Positions 26,278 through 34,813 of a stretch of DNA of 64,000 nucleotides are shown here, in pieces; within the stretch, counting starts at the first letter, position 1; each line of letters begins with the position of its first letter. The position numbers and the translations under genes were made by a program. Source of the DNA: Arthrobacter sp. Soil763. Its GTDB lineage: Bacteria > Actinomycetota > Actinomycetes > Actinomycetales > Micrococcaceae. Below the pieces are notes generated by a model. It ran no database searches. It had not been told where the DNA came from and saw only the letters and a program-made list of their open reading frames with translations. Location of the stretch: contig NZ_LMSH01000002.1 in the NCBI RefSeq assembly GCF_001428365.1, positions 248,001 to 312,000 of the forward strand, given 5' to 3'.

Positions 26278-26609
26278 GCCTGCTTCTTAACGGCAACTGC
26301 GAGATGAATTACGCAACTGAATGTAGTTTCCTATAGCAACCACCCTAGGCCATTGGGTGACCCGCTTCACAGGATATCGGGTCGTTCCTCAATCTGGCCC
26401 AGTAATTACGGTCCGCAATGGCTGGGGGCAACCGGTCCCGGGCGGAACCCCTCGGCGACGGGCATGCCCATTCTTCGTTGCGGGGAGTGGGCATGGTGCG
26501 TTATGCCCAGCCCAGCGGGCCTGCGACGGACATGCCCATCCTCCGCAGTGACGGGCGTGTCCTGCGGGGAGCCGGTAAGGGCGGGAAGGCGGTGCGGAAT
26601 CCGCCGGGG
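26278..26609. other. Intergenic region of 332 bp: exporter promoter and repeat cluster
   Basis: The first ~60 bp are AT-richer and should hold the exporter promoter, with GCAACTG (26292-26298), GCAACTG (26313-26319) and GCAACC as spaced copies. The second half (26455-26575) carries the GGGCATGCCC repeat cluster. Open frames through this region appear to be chance. The metallophosphoesterase stop codon marks its right end. Confidence 0.5.
26460..26540. repeat. Cluster of GGGCATGCCC-type palindromes (element 2)
   Basis: The cluster has GGGCATGCCC at 26460-26469, TGGGCAT/ATGCCCA around an eight-base loop (26488-26509), and GGACATGCCCATCC from 26528. The central hairpin matches that of element 1 (18202-18223) at 20 of 22 positions. 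The flanks also share the order palindrome, hairpin, half palindrome. Confidence 0.7.
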
Positions 26610-27557
26610 TCAGGACCGGGCGGTGAGGGTGAGCAGCACGGCTTCGGGGCGGCAGGCAATCCGGACCGGGGCGAAGCGGGAGGTGCCGATGCCGGCGGAG
26701 ACGTTCACCGGCGTCGTACGTCCCTGGCTCTCCCAGTCCCGCAGCCCGCGGGCCCGCCAGGTCGGCAGGTCGCAGTTGGCGACAAGGGCTCCGTAGCCCG
26801 GCACGCAGATCTGTCCGCCGTGGGTGTGGCCGGCCAGCAGCAGGTCCGCGCCGTCTTCGGTGAAGTGGTCCAGGACGCGCTGGTACGGGGCGTGGGCGAC
26901 GGCGATCCGCAGGTGCGGCTTCGCGTCCTGGCCCTTGGTGCCGCGGGGCCAGCCGGCGTAGCGTTCCAGCCGCAGGTGCGGGTCGTCCACGCCGGAGAAG
27001 TCGATGCGCAGCCCGCGGATGATCAGCGACTGGCAGCGGTTGGTCAGGTCGACCCAGCCGGACATGCCGAAGCCGGCTCGAAGCCGGGGCCAGTCCAGCT
27101 GGACCGGGTCGGGCCGGGACTTGGACGGGCCGAGGAGGTAGGAGGCAGGGTTCTTGAGCCTCGGGGCGAAGTAGTCATTGGAGCCCGGGACGAAGACACC
27201 GGGGAACTGCATCAGCGGCTGCAACGCCTCCAGAACCGGGTCGATGGCTTTGGCGTGGCTGAGGTTGTCCCCGGTGTTGACAACCAGGTCCGGTTCCAGC
27301 GCAGCGAGCGACCGCAGCCAGTCGGCCTTCTTGTGCTGGCCGGGCACGAAGTGGATGTCGCTCAGGTGCAGCACCCGGAGCGGGCCGTATCCCGGCGGCA
27401 GGATGGCGAGGGTTTCCTCGCGCAGTTCGAACTGGTTCTTTTCCCAGAGGCCGTAGCCGGCCGCGGCGGCACCGGCGGCGGCGGTGGCCGCGGCAGTAAC
27501 GGCAAAGCCGCGCCCGATGCTTCGGGCGCGGCTGGCCAGGTTGGCTCCGATGGCCAC
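26610..27557 (-). CDS. Calcineurin-like metallophosphoesterase, membrane-anchored
   Basis: The 315-residue protein has one N-terminal hydrophobic helix (about residues 16-36). The five metal-binding blocks of the family follow: LSDIHF, NTGDNL, GSNDYF (in place of GNHD), AHAP and AGHTHGGQ. It resembles YkuE/YaeI-type metallophosphoesterases, which cleave phosphodiesters of lipids or cell-wall precursors. The substrate is not predictable. It lies two bases downstream of the penicillin-binding protein gene on the same strand, so the two are probably one operon with an envelope theme. Confidence 0.9.
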   Translation of the reverse strand: MAIGANLASRARSIGRGFAVTAAATAAAGAAAAGYGLWEKNQFELREETLAILPPGYGPLRVLHLSDIHFVPGQHKKADWLRSLAALEPDLVVNTGDNLSHAKAIDPVLEALQPLMQFPGVFVPGSNDYFAPRLKNPASYLLGPSKSRPDPVQLDWPRLRAGFGMSGWVDLTNRCQSLIIRGLRIDFSGVDDPHLRLERYAGWPRGTKGQDAKPHLRIAVAHAPYQRVLDHFTEDGADLLLAGHTHGGQICVPGYGALVANCDLPTWRARGLRDWESQGRTTPVNVSAGIGTSRFAPVRIACRPEAVLLTLTARS

Positions 27558-27559
27558 GG

Positions 27560-29836
27560 TTACTTGTCCTTCTTCGGCTTGGTCGGTTCCGGCGCCGGAG
27601 CGGGATCCTGCTTGGCCGGAGGCGGGTTGTTGCTGTTGTTGTTTCCGGACCCGGTGTTCGGCTGCTGGTACGGGGCCGGCTCGTAGAGCAGGTTCGACGG
27701 CGGCGCCGGGAACGGGTCCGTGCTGCGCGTGGGGGCGATCTGGGCCATGAACTTGGAGAACATCGGGCCGGCGATCATGTAGCCGTCAATGCCCTCGTAG
27801 AACTGCCCGTTGATGGTGACGTTTTGGCCGGCGCGGCCCTGGTCGTTGAGCGCGTCACCGAACCATGCGGCGGTGGCGAGCCCGGTGGTGTGGCCGACCA
27901 CCCAGGTGGAGCCGTTGTTGTTCGACGTACCGGTCTTGGCCGCGATCGGGAAGTCGGTCAGTGTGGAAATCCGCGGCTGGATCAGGGAACCGGACCCGCG
28001 GTTGAGGACCTCCTGCAGCGCGTAGTTCACGCCGCGAGCCACCTCAGGCTTGATGGCGTCCCGGCAGTCCGGGGCCTGGGCGGGCAGCTTGGCTCCGGTC
28101 GCATCCGTCACCGAGGTGATGGCCATCGGCGCGCAGTAGCGGCCGTCGTTGGCGAAGGTCGCGAACGCACTGGCCATCGTCAGCGGGGCGGTCTGGGTGG
28201 AGCCGAGCAGGTTGGGCAGGCGCGACATGTCGACCGGCTTGTTGTCCAGGCCGTTATGGATCCCGACGGCATCCACGATGCGCTGGATGCCGCAAAAATC
28301 AACCTGCGCGGCGGACGCGAAGGTAATGGTGTTGATCGAGTTGTAGAGACCCTTGAGGACCGTCATGGGCTTGTAGTAGCCATCCTCGGCGTTCTGCAGG
28401 TCGTCGGCAGCATTTCCGCCGGCGTCCTTCTCGGCGGTGCTGTAGGCGCCGACCGTGGTGCCGCAGGAGTTCCGCCACGGGAAGTCGGACCGGTACTCGC
28501 GCTTCGAGCCGTCCACGATGGTGTTCATCGACTTGCCCTCATCCAGCCACTCGGCGAAGGTGAAGGGCTTCATGGTGGAACCCGGCTGGGCACCGCCGAT
28601 GCCGTTGAGGTCGTTGCCGTCCTTGTCCCGTTTGTCCACGTTGAAGTTCAACTGGGTGTCGAATTTGCCCTTGCCCGGCAGCCAAGAGGTGTTCTGGGCC
28701 ATGTTGGTGATCTTGCCCGACCCTGGCTCCACCGAAACCAGCGCGGCGCCCCACTTGTCCGGGTTCGAACCGGCGGCGGCGTTGACCTGGGCCTGCGCTG
28801 CGCTCTGGGCCTTCGGGTCCAGCGTCGTCTTGATGGTCAGGCCGCCGCGGAAGACCTTCCGCTCGCGTTCCTTGGCGTCCGCGCCGTAGGCCGGGTTGTT
28901 CAGCAGCAGGTGCAGGACGTAGTCGCAGAAGTACGGGGCGGACGGGGAGTAGGCGCAACCCTGCCGGGGCTGGGTCACCTTGGTCTTGACCGGGGTGGCG
29001 ACGGCGGCATCGTACTGCGCCTTCTTGATCTTGCCCTGGGTGAGCATGGCCTTCAGCACGAGGTCGCGGCGGACCTTGGCGTTGTCCGGATTGGAGATCG
29101 GGTCGTAGAACGACGGGCTGTTCACGACGCCGGCCAGCAGGGCGGCCTGCGGCAGGGTCAGGTTCTTGGCGGAGGTGCTGAAGAAAAGCCGGGAGGCGGC
29201 TTCAATGCCGTACGCGTCCCGGTTGAAGAAGACGATATTGAGGTAGCCCTCAAGGATCTGCTCCTTGCTGAATTTCTTCTCCAGGGCGATGGCCAGCTTC
29301 ATCTCGCGCAGCTTGTCGCCGACGCCCTTGTTGACGCCGTTCAGCAACACCTGGTCGCCCTTGCCCTCGGATTCCAGGGAAGAGTTGATCACGTTGTTGA
29401 CGTACTGCTGGGTGATGGTCGAGGCGCCCTGCTTGTTGCCGCGGGCGGTGGAGACCAGCGCGCGGAGGATGCCGGTGGTGTCGACGCCGCCGTGCTCGTA
29501 GAAGCGGCTGTCCTCGATGGCGATCACGGCGTCCTTGATGAATGGCGACATCTGGTCCAGGGACACGCGGGTGCGGTTCTCGAGGTAGAGGTTGGCGATG
29601 ACGCTGCCGTCCGAGGCCAGGATCTTGGTCGACTGGCTGGGCGGGTCAACCTTCAGTTCCGCCGGCAGCGCCTCGAAGAACTTGATGGAACCGCTGGCCG
29701 CATTGCCGGACACGGCGGCAGCCGGGACCAGCAGCCCTGCCACCAGGATGCCGCAGATTGCGCTCACGCCAAGGAAGAGTACGAGCTTTCCGAGGGTGGT
29801 GGCAGTATCGAATAAAGGGTTCTTACCAGTCGCCAT
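27560..29836 (-). CDS. Class A penicillin-binding protein (bifunctional transglycosylase/transpeptidase)
   Basis: The ~758-residue protein builds peptidoglycan outside the membrane. After one signal-anchor helix (about 15-40), the GT51 glycosyltransferase has EDSRFYEHGGVD (catalytic Glu), GASTITQQYV and SKEQILEGYLN. The transpeptidase has the nucleophile Ser in GSTMKPFT, SIN in LYNSINTI and KTGTS. The C-terminus is a disordered Pro/Asn/Lys tail, as in mycobacterial PonA proteins. I chose ATG 29836 (MATGKNPLFDTATTLGKL) over a GTG three codons upstream. The DUF4177 gene diverges from it 37 bp away. Confidence 0.93.
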   Translation of the reverse strand: MATGKNPLFDTATTLGKLVLFLGVSAICGILVAGLLVPAAAVSGNAASGSIKFFEALPAELKVDPPSQSTKILASDGSVIANLYLENRTRVSLDQMSPFIKDAVIAIEDSRFYEHGGVDTTGILRALVSTARGNKQGASTITQQYVNNVINSSLESEGKGDQVLLNGVNKGVGDKLREMKLAIALEKKFSKEQILEGYLNIVFFNRDAYGIEAASRLFFSTSAKNLTLPQAALLAGVVNSPSFYDPISNPDNAKVRRDLVLKAMLTQGKIKKAQYDAAVATPVKTKVTQPRQGCAYSPSAPYFCDYVLHLLLNNPAYGADAKERERKVFRGGLTIKTTLDPKAQSAAQAQVNAAAGSNPDKWGAALVSVEPGSGKITNMAQNTSWLPGKGKFDTQLNFNVDKRDKDGNDLNGIGGAQPGSTMKPFTFAEWLDEGKSMNTIVDGSKREYRSDFPWRNSCGTTVGAYSTAEKDAGGNAADDLQNAEDGYYKPMTVLKGLYNSINTITFASAAQVDFCGIQRIVDAVGIHNGLDNKPVDMSRLPNLLGSTQTAPLTMASAFATFANDGRYCAPMAITSVTDATGAKLPAQAPDCRDAIKPEVARGVNYALQEVLNRGSGSLIQPRISTLTDFPIAAKTGTSNNNGSTWVVGHTTGLATAAWFGDALNDQGRAGQNVTINGQFYEGIDGYMIAGPMFSKFMAQIAPTRSTDPFPAPPSNLLYEPAPYQQPNTGSGNNNSNNPPPAKQDPAPAPEPTKPKKDK

Positions 29837-29873
29837 GTTTTCCACTTTACCGGCAAGGACTAGGCTTTACTTC

Positions 29874-30029
29874 ATGACCAAATGGGAGTACGCCACGATT
29901 CCGCTCATTATTCACGCCACGAAGCAGATCCTGGACCAGTGGGGTGACGACGGCTGGGAGCTTGTGCAGGTCGTGCCGGGACCCGACGGTAACGGCCTGG
30001 TTGCCTACCTCAAGCGGGAGAAGAGCTAG
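29874..30029 (+). CDS. DUF4177 domain small protein
   Basis: The 51-residue protein MTKWEYATIPLIIHATKQIL... is a single DUF4177 domain: an N-terminal strand, a helix with ILDQWGDDGWELVQV and a last strand LVAYLKRE. Its function is unknown. This small gene is common in actinobacteria between a class A PBP gene and a RidA gene, as here. The RidA start follows its stop by two bases. It was chosen over a longer frame from 29592, which runs antisense through the PBP start. Confidence 0.85.
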   Translation: MTKWEYATIPLIIHATKQILDQWGDDGWELVQVVPGPDGNGLVAYLKREKS

Positions 30030-30031
30030 TC

Positions 30032-30601
30032 ATGAGCACCCCCCAAACCGCGGCTTCAACCGGGTCCGGCGTCCCCGCCGGCGCACCCGGTGACGTGGCC
30101 GCCACCGGCGCGTCGTCTGCCGTCGAACAGCGCCTCGCCGAGCTGGGCCTGAAACTGCCCGAGGTCGCCGCCCCGGTCGCCGCCTACGTGCCGGCCGTGA
30201 TCTCCGGCAACCACGTCTACACCTCCGGCCAACTGCCGTTCATCGACGGCAAGCTCGAGGCCACCGGCAAGGTCGCTTCCGGCGCCGAGGGAACCTCCGA
30301 CGAGGCCACCGTCTCACCGGAGGCGGCCAAACGCTACGCCGAGGTCTGCGCAGTCAATGCCCTTGCCGCCGTCAAAAGCGTCATCGGTGACCTGGACCGG
30401 ATCACGCGGATCGTGAAGGTCGTCGGCTTCGTCTCCTCCGACCCGTCCTTCACCGGCCAGCCCGGCGTCATCAACGGCGCCTCCGAACTGCTGGGCAAGG
30501 TCTTGGGCGACGCCGGCCAGCACGCGCGGTCCGCCGTCGGGGTTGCGGTGCTGCCGCTCGACTCGCCGGTCGAGGTCGAACTGATCGCTGAATTCGCCTA
30601 A
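30032..30601 (+). CDS. RidA family protein (enamine/imine deaminase type)
   Basis: The 189-residue protein has a disordered Ala/Gly/Pro-rich N-terminus of about 35 residues. The RidA fold follows: RLAELGLKLPEV, VYTSGQLPFIDGKL, CAVNALAAVKSVIGDLDRI, and the C-terminal GVAVLPLDSPVEVELIAEF. It resembles the longer subgroup (about 150 residues in the domain) with PVAAYVPAV near the start, in which the Arg typical of deaminating RidA is often absent. It may protect against reactive enamines, but this subgroup is not well characterised. It is in an operon with DUF4177 and probably the Nudix gene. Confidence 0.85.
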   Translation: MSTPQTAASTGSGVPAGAPGDVAATGASSAVEQRLAELGLKLPEVAAPVAAYVPAVISGNHVYTSGQLPFIDGKLEATGKVASGAEGTSDEATVSPEAAKRYAEVCAVNALAAVKSVIGDLDRITRIVKVVGFVSSDPSFTGQPGVINGASELLGKVLGDAGQHARSAVGVAVLPLDSPVEVELIAEFA

Positions 30602-30618
30602 AGGCCCGGTCGTTTCCC

Positions 30619-31530
30619 TTGCCACACTTAGCTCGACGCCTGTTTGTCCTCCCCCCGGAGCTTGAGGGGGCAGCCCGTAGCTGGCTGGAACACGGCGAAC
30701 GGACCCCACGGGCTCCGCGCTACGCCTCCTCGGTCGTCCTGCTGCGGGACTCGCCCACCGGGTTGGAGACCTGGCTGGGCTACCGGCCAGGCTCCTCGCC
30801 GCTGGGCGTGCTCGCTTTCCCGGGCGGTTCGCTCGAAGCCACCGACGACGACGCCGTCGGTTGGCTTGGCCCCCCGCCGCAGTGGTGGGCCGAGCAGATG
30901 GGGACGACCGACATCGGGCTGGCGCGCCGCCACGTGGTGGGCGCCATCCGCGAACTGTTTGAAGAGACCGGGATCCTGCTGGCCGGGCCTGACCTGTCCA
31001 CCACGGTGGAGGCAACCTCCACCGCCGAATGGATGCGCGCCCGCGAAGCCGTGGCAGAACAGGAAAAATCGTTCACCGACGTCCTCGGCAAACGCGGCCT
31101 GTCCGTCCGCACGGACCTGCTCAAGCCGCTCGTGAACTGGCTTAGCCCCGACTTCGCCCACCGCCGTTTCAACACCCGGTACTTCGCCGCGACCGTCCCC
31201 GTGAACCAGCAGCCCTCGCTGCTGGCCAGCAAGGGGGTCTGGGGCCGGTGGGTGTGTGTTCGCAAGGTCGTCGACGAGCGCGAAACCACCACCCTTGGCG
31301 ACGAAGTGGGCCAGCCGAACACGGTGGGCCTGACCCTGGGCCAGCTGCTGGTGCCGGGTTCGGAGATCATGCTGGAGAAGATGGCCGCGGCCAACGGCTG
31401 CATCGCGTACCTCAGTTACAAGCGCAAGGCCCATGCGTACCAGCCGGTCCTCGTCGAAGAGGAAGGCAAGCTCGTGCTCGAAGTCGAGGCGGCCAAGACT
31501 GTCGCCGGGGAACCGCAGCGCGAACGGTAG
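30619..31530 (+). CDS. Nudix hydrolase, NUDT19-like long form
   Basis: The 303-residue protein has FPGGSLEATDDD near residue 72, and the core REL-EE-TG sequence RELFEETGILL near residue 112. Some 20 residues separate GG from the REL helix, as in the long Nudix subfamily. TTG 30619 is the first possible start and has no clear ribosome binding site; a start slightly downstream near VLPPELEGAA is possible. Substrates in this group include acyl-CoA and nucleotide sugars; this one cannot be assigned. The gene ends just before a large inverted repeat. Confidence 0.8.
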   Translation: MPHLARRLFVLPPELEGAARSWLEHGERTPRAPRYASSVVLLRDSPTGLETWLGYRPGSSPLGVLAFPGGSLEATDDDAVGWLGPPPQWWAEQMGTTDIGLARRHVVGAIRELFEETGILLAGPDLSTTVEATSTAEWMRAREAVAEQEKSFTDVLGKRGLSVRTDLLKPLVNWLSPDFAHRRFNTRYFAATVPVNQQPSLLASKGVWGRWVCVRKVVDERETTTLGDEVGQPNTVGLTLGQLLVPGSEIMLEKMAAANGCIAYLSYKRKAHAYQPVLVEEEGKLVLEVEAAKTVAGEPQRER

Positions 31531-31536
31531 GGTGCC

Positions 31537-31614
31537 GGCCCGAAAAGTGGCATCCGGAAGCGTGCGTCTAAGCGAGGCACGAGCGAGCACGCGGAGGATG
31601 GCGCTTTCCGGGCC
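31537..31614. repeat. Nested 78-bp imperfect inverted repeat
   Basis: GGCCCGAAAAGTGGCATCC (31537-31555) pairs with GGATGGCGCTTTCCGGGCC (31596-31614) with three mismatches. Inside it, GCGTGC (31560-31565) pairs with GCACGC (31587-31592), leaving a loop of about 21 bases. The RNA would fold into one long hairpin. It lies seven bases past the Nudix stop codon and may be a dispersed repeat or a structured transcript end. Confidence 0.6.
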
Positions 31615-31622
31615 CGACAGGC

Positions 31623-31658
31623 GAAGGGCCGGCTCCGAGTGTTCGGAACCGGCCCTTC
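31623..31658. terminator. Long hairpin between convergent Nudix and Crp-type genes
   Basis: GAAGGGCCGG (31623-31632) pairs with CCGGCCCTTC (31649-31658), continued by TCCGA/TCGGA inside with a four-base loop, giving a ~16-bp stem. No T-run follows on either strand. Position between two convergent genes suggests a bidirectional transcript end. Confidence 0.55.
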
Positions 31659-31687
31659 GGCGTTAGCGGCAGTTACTGAAGAACGAC

Positions 31688-32365
31688 CTAGCGGGAACGC
31701 TGGCGGAGGCGCTGCATGTCCAGGATCACGACGGCGCGGGCTTCCAGGCGCAGCCAGCCGCGCTGCACGAACTCGGCGAGGGCCTTGTTGACCGTTTCGC
31801 GGGAGGCGCCGACCAGCTGGGCCAGTTCCTCCTGGGTGAGCTCGTGGGCGACGAGGACGCCGTCGGTCGCCGGGCGGCCGAAGCGGTCGGCCAGGTCCAG
31901 CAGGGCCTTGGCGACGCGGCCCGGCACGTCGGAGAAGACCAAGTCGGAGAGCGAATCGTTGGTCCGGCGCAGACGGCGGGCGAGGGCCTGCAGCAGCTGG
32001 GCCGAGACCTCGGGGCGGGTGCGCAGGAGGGCGTTGAGACTCTCGTTCTTCAACCCGGCCAGGCGGGTCTCGGACACGGCGGTGGCCGTGGCGGTGCGGG
32101 GGCTGGGGTCGAACAGGGCCATCTCGCCGAAGAGTTCGCCCGGGCCGAGGATGGCGAGCAGGGACTCGCGGCCGTCGGGGGAGGTGCGGCCGAGCTTCAC
32201 CTTGCCGGAGACGATGAAGTAGAGCTGGTCACCCTGGTCGCCTTCCCGGAACACCGAGGCTCCGCGGGAAAGGTCCACTTCGGTGAGTTCGTCCGTCAAC
32301 AGACGGAACGCCTCGTCGTCGAGCGTGGCGAAAAGGGGTGCGCGGCGCAATACCTCGATGTCCAT
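31688..32365 (-). CDS. Crp/Fnr family transcriptional regulator (GlxR/Crp-like)
   Basis: The 225-residue protein has an N-terminal cyclic-nucleotide-binding barrel, with PGELFGEMALFDPSPRTATATA as the cAMP pocket block near residue 75-96. A dimerisation helix follows, and a C-terminal winged helix with recognition segment LTQEELAQLVGASRETVNKAL near residue 175. It strongly resembles actinobacterial Crp/GlxR, a global regulator of carbon metabolism. No cysteines for an iron-sulfur cluster are seen, so it is not Fnr-like. A TGTGAC-N6-GGCACA dyad lies upstream. acs, a typical target of this class, is encoded 3.5 kb away. Confidence 0.92.
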   Translation of the reverse strand: MDIEVLRRAPLFATLDDEAFRLLTDELTEVDLSRGASVFREGDQGDQLYFIVSGKVKLGRTSPDGRESLLAILGPGELFGEMALFDPSPRTATATAVSETRLAGLKNESLNALLRTRPEVSAQLLQALARRLRRTNDSLSDLVFSDVPGRVAKALLDLADRFGRPATDGVLVAHELTQEELAQLVGASRETVNKALAEFVQRGWLRLEARAVVILDMQRLRQRSR

Positions 32366-32430
32366 GAAATCTCCTGACTAACTGTGTCGGCTGGGGCGCT
32401 CCAGTCATTCTTTCAGAACTTTGCGGCTTC

Positions 32431-32448
32431 TGTGACGTACTTGGCACA
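32431..32448. promoter_or_regulatory. TGTGAC-N6-GGCACA dyad upstream of crp-type gene
   Basis: TGTGACGTACTTGGCACA lies 66 bp before the regulator's ATG. It resembles a Crp/GlxR site (TGTGA-N6-TCACA) but with half-sites two bases further apart, so it is a weak candidate for autoregulation. Confidence 0.3.
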
Positions 32449-32559
32449 GAATCGCCCGAAACGGCGGGCATGAGGGGTCCGCGCGCGGCAAAAGCCGCCG
32501 GGCAAACTGTCAGCCGGCGCCGGTAGAATAAGGTTCCAACCAGTCCCTAAGGAGCCCCG

Positions 32560-33741
32560 GTGTTCGGCTTGACCATTCTGGACCTGGCGTTGGTTCTGAC
32601 GCTGCTGTCCTACCTGATCTACGGGCTGCGGAACGGTTTCCTGGTGACCCTGGGCGGCATCGCGGGGTTCGCGGCCGGCGCCGTGGCAGCCTTCGTGTCC
32701 GTGCCGGTCGTAAGTGACCTGGTCGACGACTCCGGCTGGCGCCTGACCGCAATCATCGCCGCCGCTGTCCTGCTGATGATGCTGGGGCACGGCATCGGGA
32801 CCATGATCGGCCGCCGCATCCGCAGCGTGGTCAAGATCAGCCCGCTGAAGCTTGCGGACCGGGTGGTGGGCGGCGGCGTGAACGTGGCCGTGTCCGCGCT
32901 CGTGATGTCTATGCTGGCGTTCAGCATCAGTGCCCTCGGTGTACCGCTCATTTCCCAGCAGCTTGCCGACTCCAAGGTGATCGGGTTTATCGACGGCGTC
33001 ACGCCCACGCCGCTGAAGGCCTCCATGGCCCAGCTCCGCTCGGCCGTGATCGGCGACGGAATCCCCACCCTCCTGGAAGGCGTCGGCGGCCAGCCCGTAG
33101 CGGTCCCGGATGCCAGCACGGACACCCCGGCCCTGAACAAGGCAGCGCAGTCCGTCCTCAAGATCGCCGGCACGGCGTACCAATGCGGCCAGAACCAGAC
33201 CGGCACGGGCTTCGTCGTTTCCCCGGGCCGGGTCGTGACCAACGCCCACGTGGTCGCCGGCGTTCCCGAGCCCGTGGTCGAAGTCCCCGGCGGAGGCGCC
33301 CTCCCGGGCCGGGTCGTGTACTTCGACAGCCAGCATGACCTTGCGGTGCTGGCCGTGGACGGTCTGCGGGCCGCGCCGTTGCCGCTGGGCCGCAACCTCC
33401 CCGCCGGCAGCGCGGCGGCTTTCGCGGGCTACCCGCACGGCGGGCCGTTCCAGTCCAAGCCGGCCACCGTCCGGGACATCACCACCGTCCTGGTGCCTGA
33501 CATCTACGGCAACAATGCCGCCCCCGAGGACGTGTACCGGCTCGCCGGTGACGTGCAGCCGGGCAACTCCGGCGGCCCGCTGCTGAGCACCTCCGGGCAG
33601 GTGGCGGGTATCATCTTCGCCAAGTCCACGTCCGAGGCGTCGCTGGGCTTTGCCATCACCATGACTGACCTGGCTCCGGTCGCGTCGAAGGCCCCGGGCC
33701 TGGGCAGCCCCGTCTCGCCCGGGCAGTGCATCAAGAAGTAG
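32560..33741 (+). CDS. marP: MarP family membrane serine protease (CvpA domain plus trypsin-like domain)
   Basis: The 393-residue protein has four N-terminal transmembrane helices of CvpA/colicin V type (about 5-150) and a periplasm-facing chymotrypsin-fold protease. The catalytic triad is visible: His in TNAHVVAG, Asp in QHDLAVLAVDG and Ser in GNSGGPLL. MarP of Mycobacterium tuberculosis has the same layout and is needed for acid resistance. Two cysteines (YQCGQN, PGQC) could form its disulfide. GTG 32560 is preceded by AAGGAG at 32549-32554. TAGAAT at 32524-32529 may be a -10 box. Confidence 0.92.
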   Translation: MFGLTILDLALVLTLLSYLIYGLRNGFLVTLGGIAGFAAGAVAAFVSVPVVSDLVDDSGWRLTAIIAAAVLLMMLGHGIGTMIGRRIRSVVKISPLKLADRVVGGGVNVAVSALVMSMLAFSISALGVPLISQQLADSKVIGFIDGVTPTPLKASMAQLRSAVIGDGIPTLLEGVGGQPVAVPDASTDTPALNKAAQSVLKIAGTAYQCGQNQTGTGFVVSPGRVVTNAHVVAGVPEPVVEVPGGGALPGRVVYFDSQHDLAVLAVDGLRAAPLPLGRNLPAGSAAAFAGYPHGGPFQSKPATVRDITTVLVPDIYGNNAAPEDVYRLAGDVQPGNSGGPLLSTSGQVAGIIFAKSTSEASLGFAITMTDLAPVASKAPGLGSPVSPGQCIKK

Positions 33742-33764
33742 GAACGGGAGACTGACCTCCCGCC

Positions 33765-34811
33765 TCAGGCGCCGGCGGCCTCGATCCACTCCAGGCTCTG
33801 CCCGTGCGGCCCGGCGATTCCCACCGGGGACCCGTCCTCCACCACCAGGAACCGTCCGCGGAGGCGGGCGTCGTCCAGTTCCGGGACCACGCTGGAGCCG
33901 TCCTGCTGCAGGATGACCGTGTGGCCCTCATTGGAGATCCAATGGCAGCCGCGGTCAGCGGCCAGCTGGGCGACGGTGTCACGGAAACGCTCCCGGCCGC
34001 CGGCGTCGAGATACGCCATGACCGCGCTGTGAAAGACCACCAGGGCAGCCTCCGGCGGTGCCTGCCCGGCCAGGGCGACCAGCTTCTCGTTGAGGTCGCC
34101 GGCCACCAGTTGCGGCGGGTCCTCCAGCGCGACGGCGATCGCCCGGCGGAGCCGCTCCCGGCGGAAGTCCTGTTCCGGCCAGATGAGCGCCTCCAGCCAG
34201 GCGACGTCGTCGGGGTCGCGGATATCCAGCGGGTTCAGGTCGATCCCGGCCCGCCAGGCGACCGCGGGCAGTGCGGCCGGCAACGGAACGTCCCCGGAGG
34301 TGGCGCAGTGCAGCACCGGGTAGCTGGCGGGACCCGCCCCGGAGGGCGCCAGCCGGGTGACGGCGCCGCCGGGGCCCTCGAATTCGTAGCCATAGCGGTC
34401 CGGGAACAGCCCCAGCCCCGCGGAGGCGCCGACCTCGAGCAGGGCAAGCGGGCGGCCCTCAGCGGCGGCGATCCGGGCCAGCGAGGGAAGCAGTGTGGCG
34501 CAGCGTCCGGCCTCGTTGGTCTGCGTGGACCGGGTCTGGACCAGCCGGGAAATCTCGTCCCAGTGGGCGTCCAGGAAGCTCCGGAATTCGGGATAGGGGC
34601 TGACCGGGGCGCCGAGGAAGCGGGCGGCAGCCAGCATGAGCAGCGGCTGGCGTTTGGTGTGCGGCCATTCCTCGATGCGGCGGACGATCTCGGGGTCGTC
34701 GGCGATGCCGAGCGACCACGCGGCGTAGCAGGCGGAGTTGCCCGGGGCATCGACGGTGCCGAAGTGCCGGTACCAGTCCGCGGTCCCCGCCGGTTCCGCC
34801 CCGGAGGACAT
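33765..34811 (-). CDS. DUF2332 family protein
   Basis: The 348-residue protein matches the DUF2332 family. Its hallmarks are YRHFGTVDAPGNSACYAAWSLGIADD at the start, LLPSLARIAA, and LLEVGASAGLGLFPDRY near residue 125. The last resembles the glycine-rich loop of S-adenosylmethionine-dependent methyltransferases, so a Rossmann-like fold is plausible. LVVFHSAVMAYL near residue 260 is also conserved. The biochemical role is unknown. It begins two bases after the aroQ stop codon on the same strand. Confidence 0.85.
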   Translation of the reverse strand: MSSGAEPAGTADWYRHFGTVDAPGNSACYAAWSLGIADDPEIVRRIEEWPHTKRQPLLMLAAARFLGAPVSPYPEFRSFLDAHWDEISRLVQTRSTQTNEAGRCATLLPSLARIAAAEGRPLALLEVGASAGLGLFPDRYGYEFEGPGGAVTRLAPSGAGPASYPVLHCATSGDVPLPAALPAVAWRAGIDLNPLDIRDPDDVAWLEALIWPEQDFRRERLRRAIAVALEDPPQLVAGDLNEKLVALAGQAPPEAALVVFHSAVMAYLDAGGRERFRDTVAQLAADRGCHWISNEGHTVILQQDGSSVVPELDDARLRGRFLVVEDGSPVGIAGPHGQSLEWIEAAGA

Positions 34812-34813
34812 GC

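Noticed and set aside
27824..29815. 663-codon open frame on the plus strand
   Set aside because: Antisense to the class A penicillin-binding protein; no recognisable domains.
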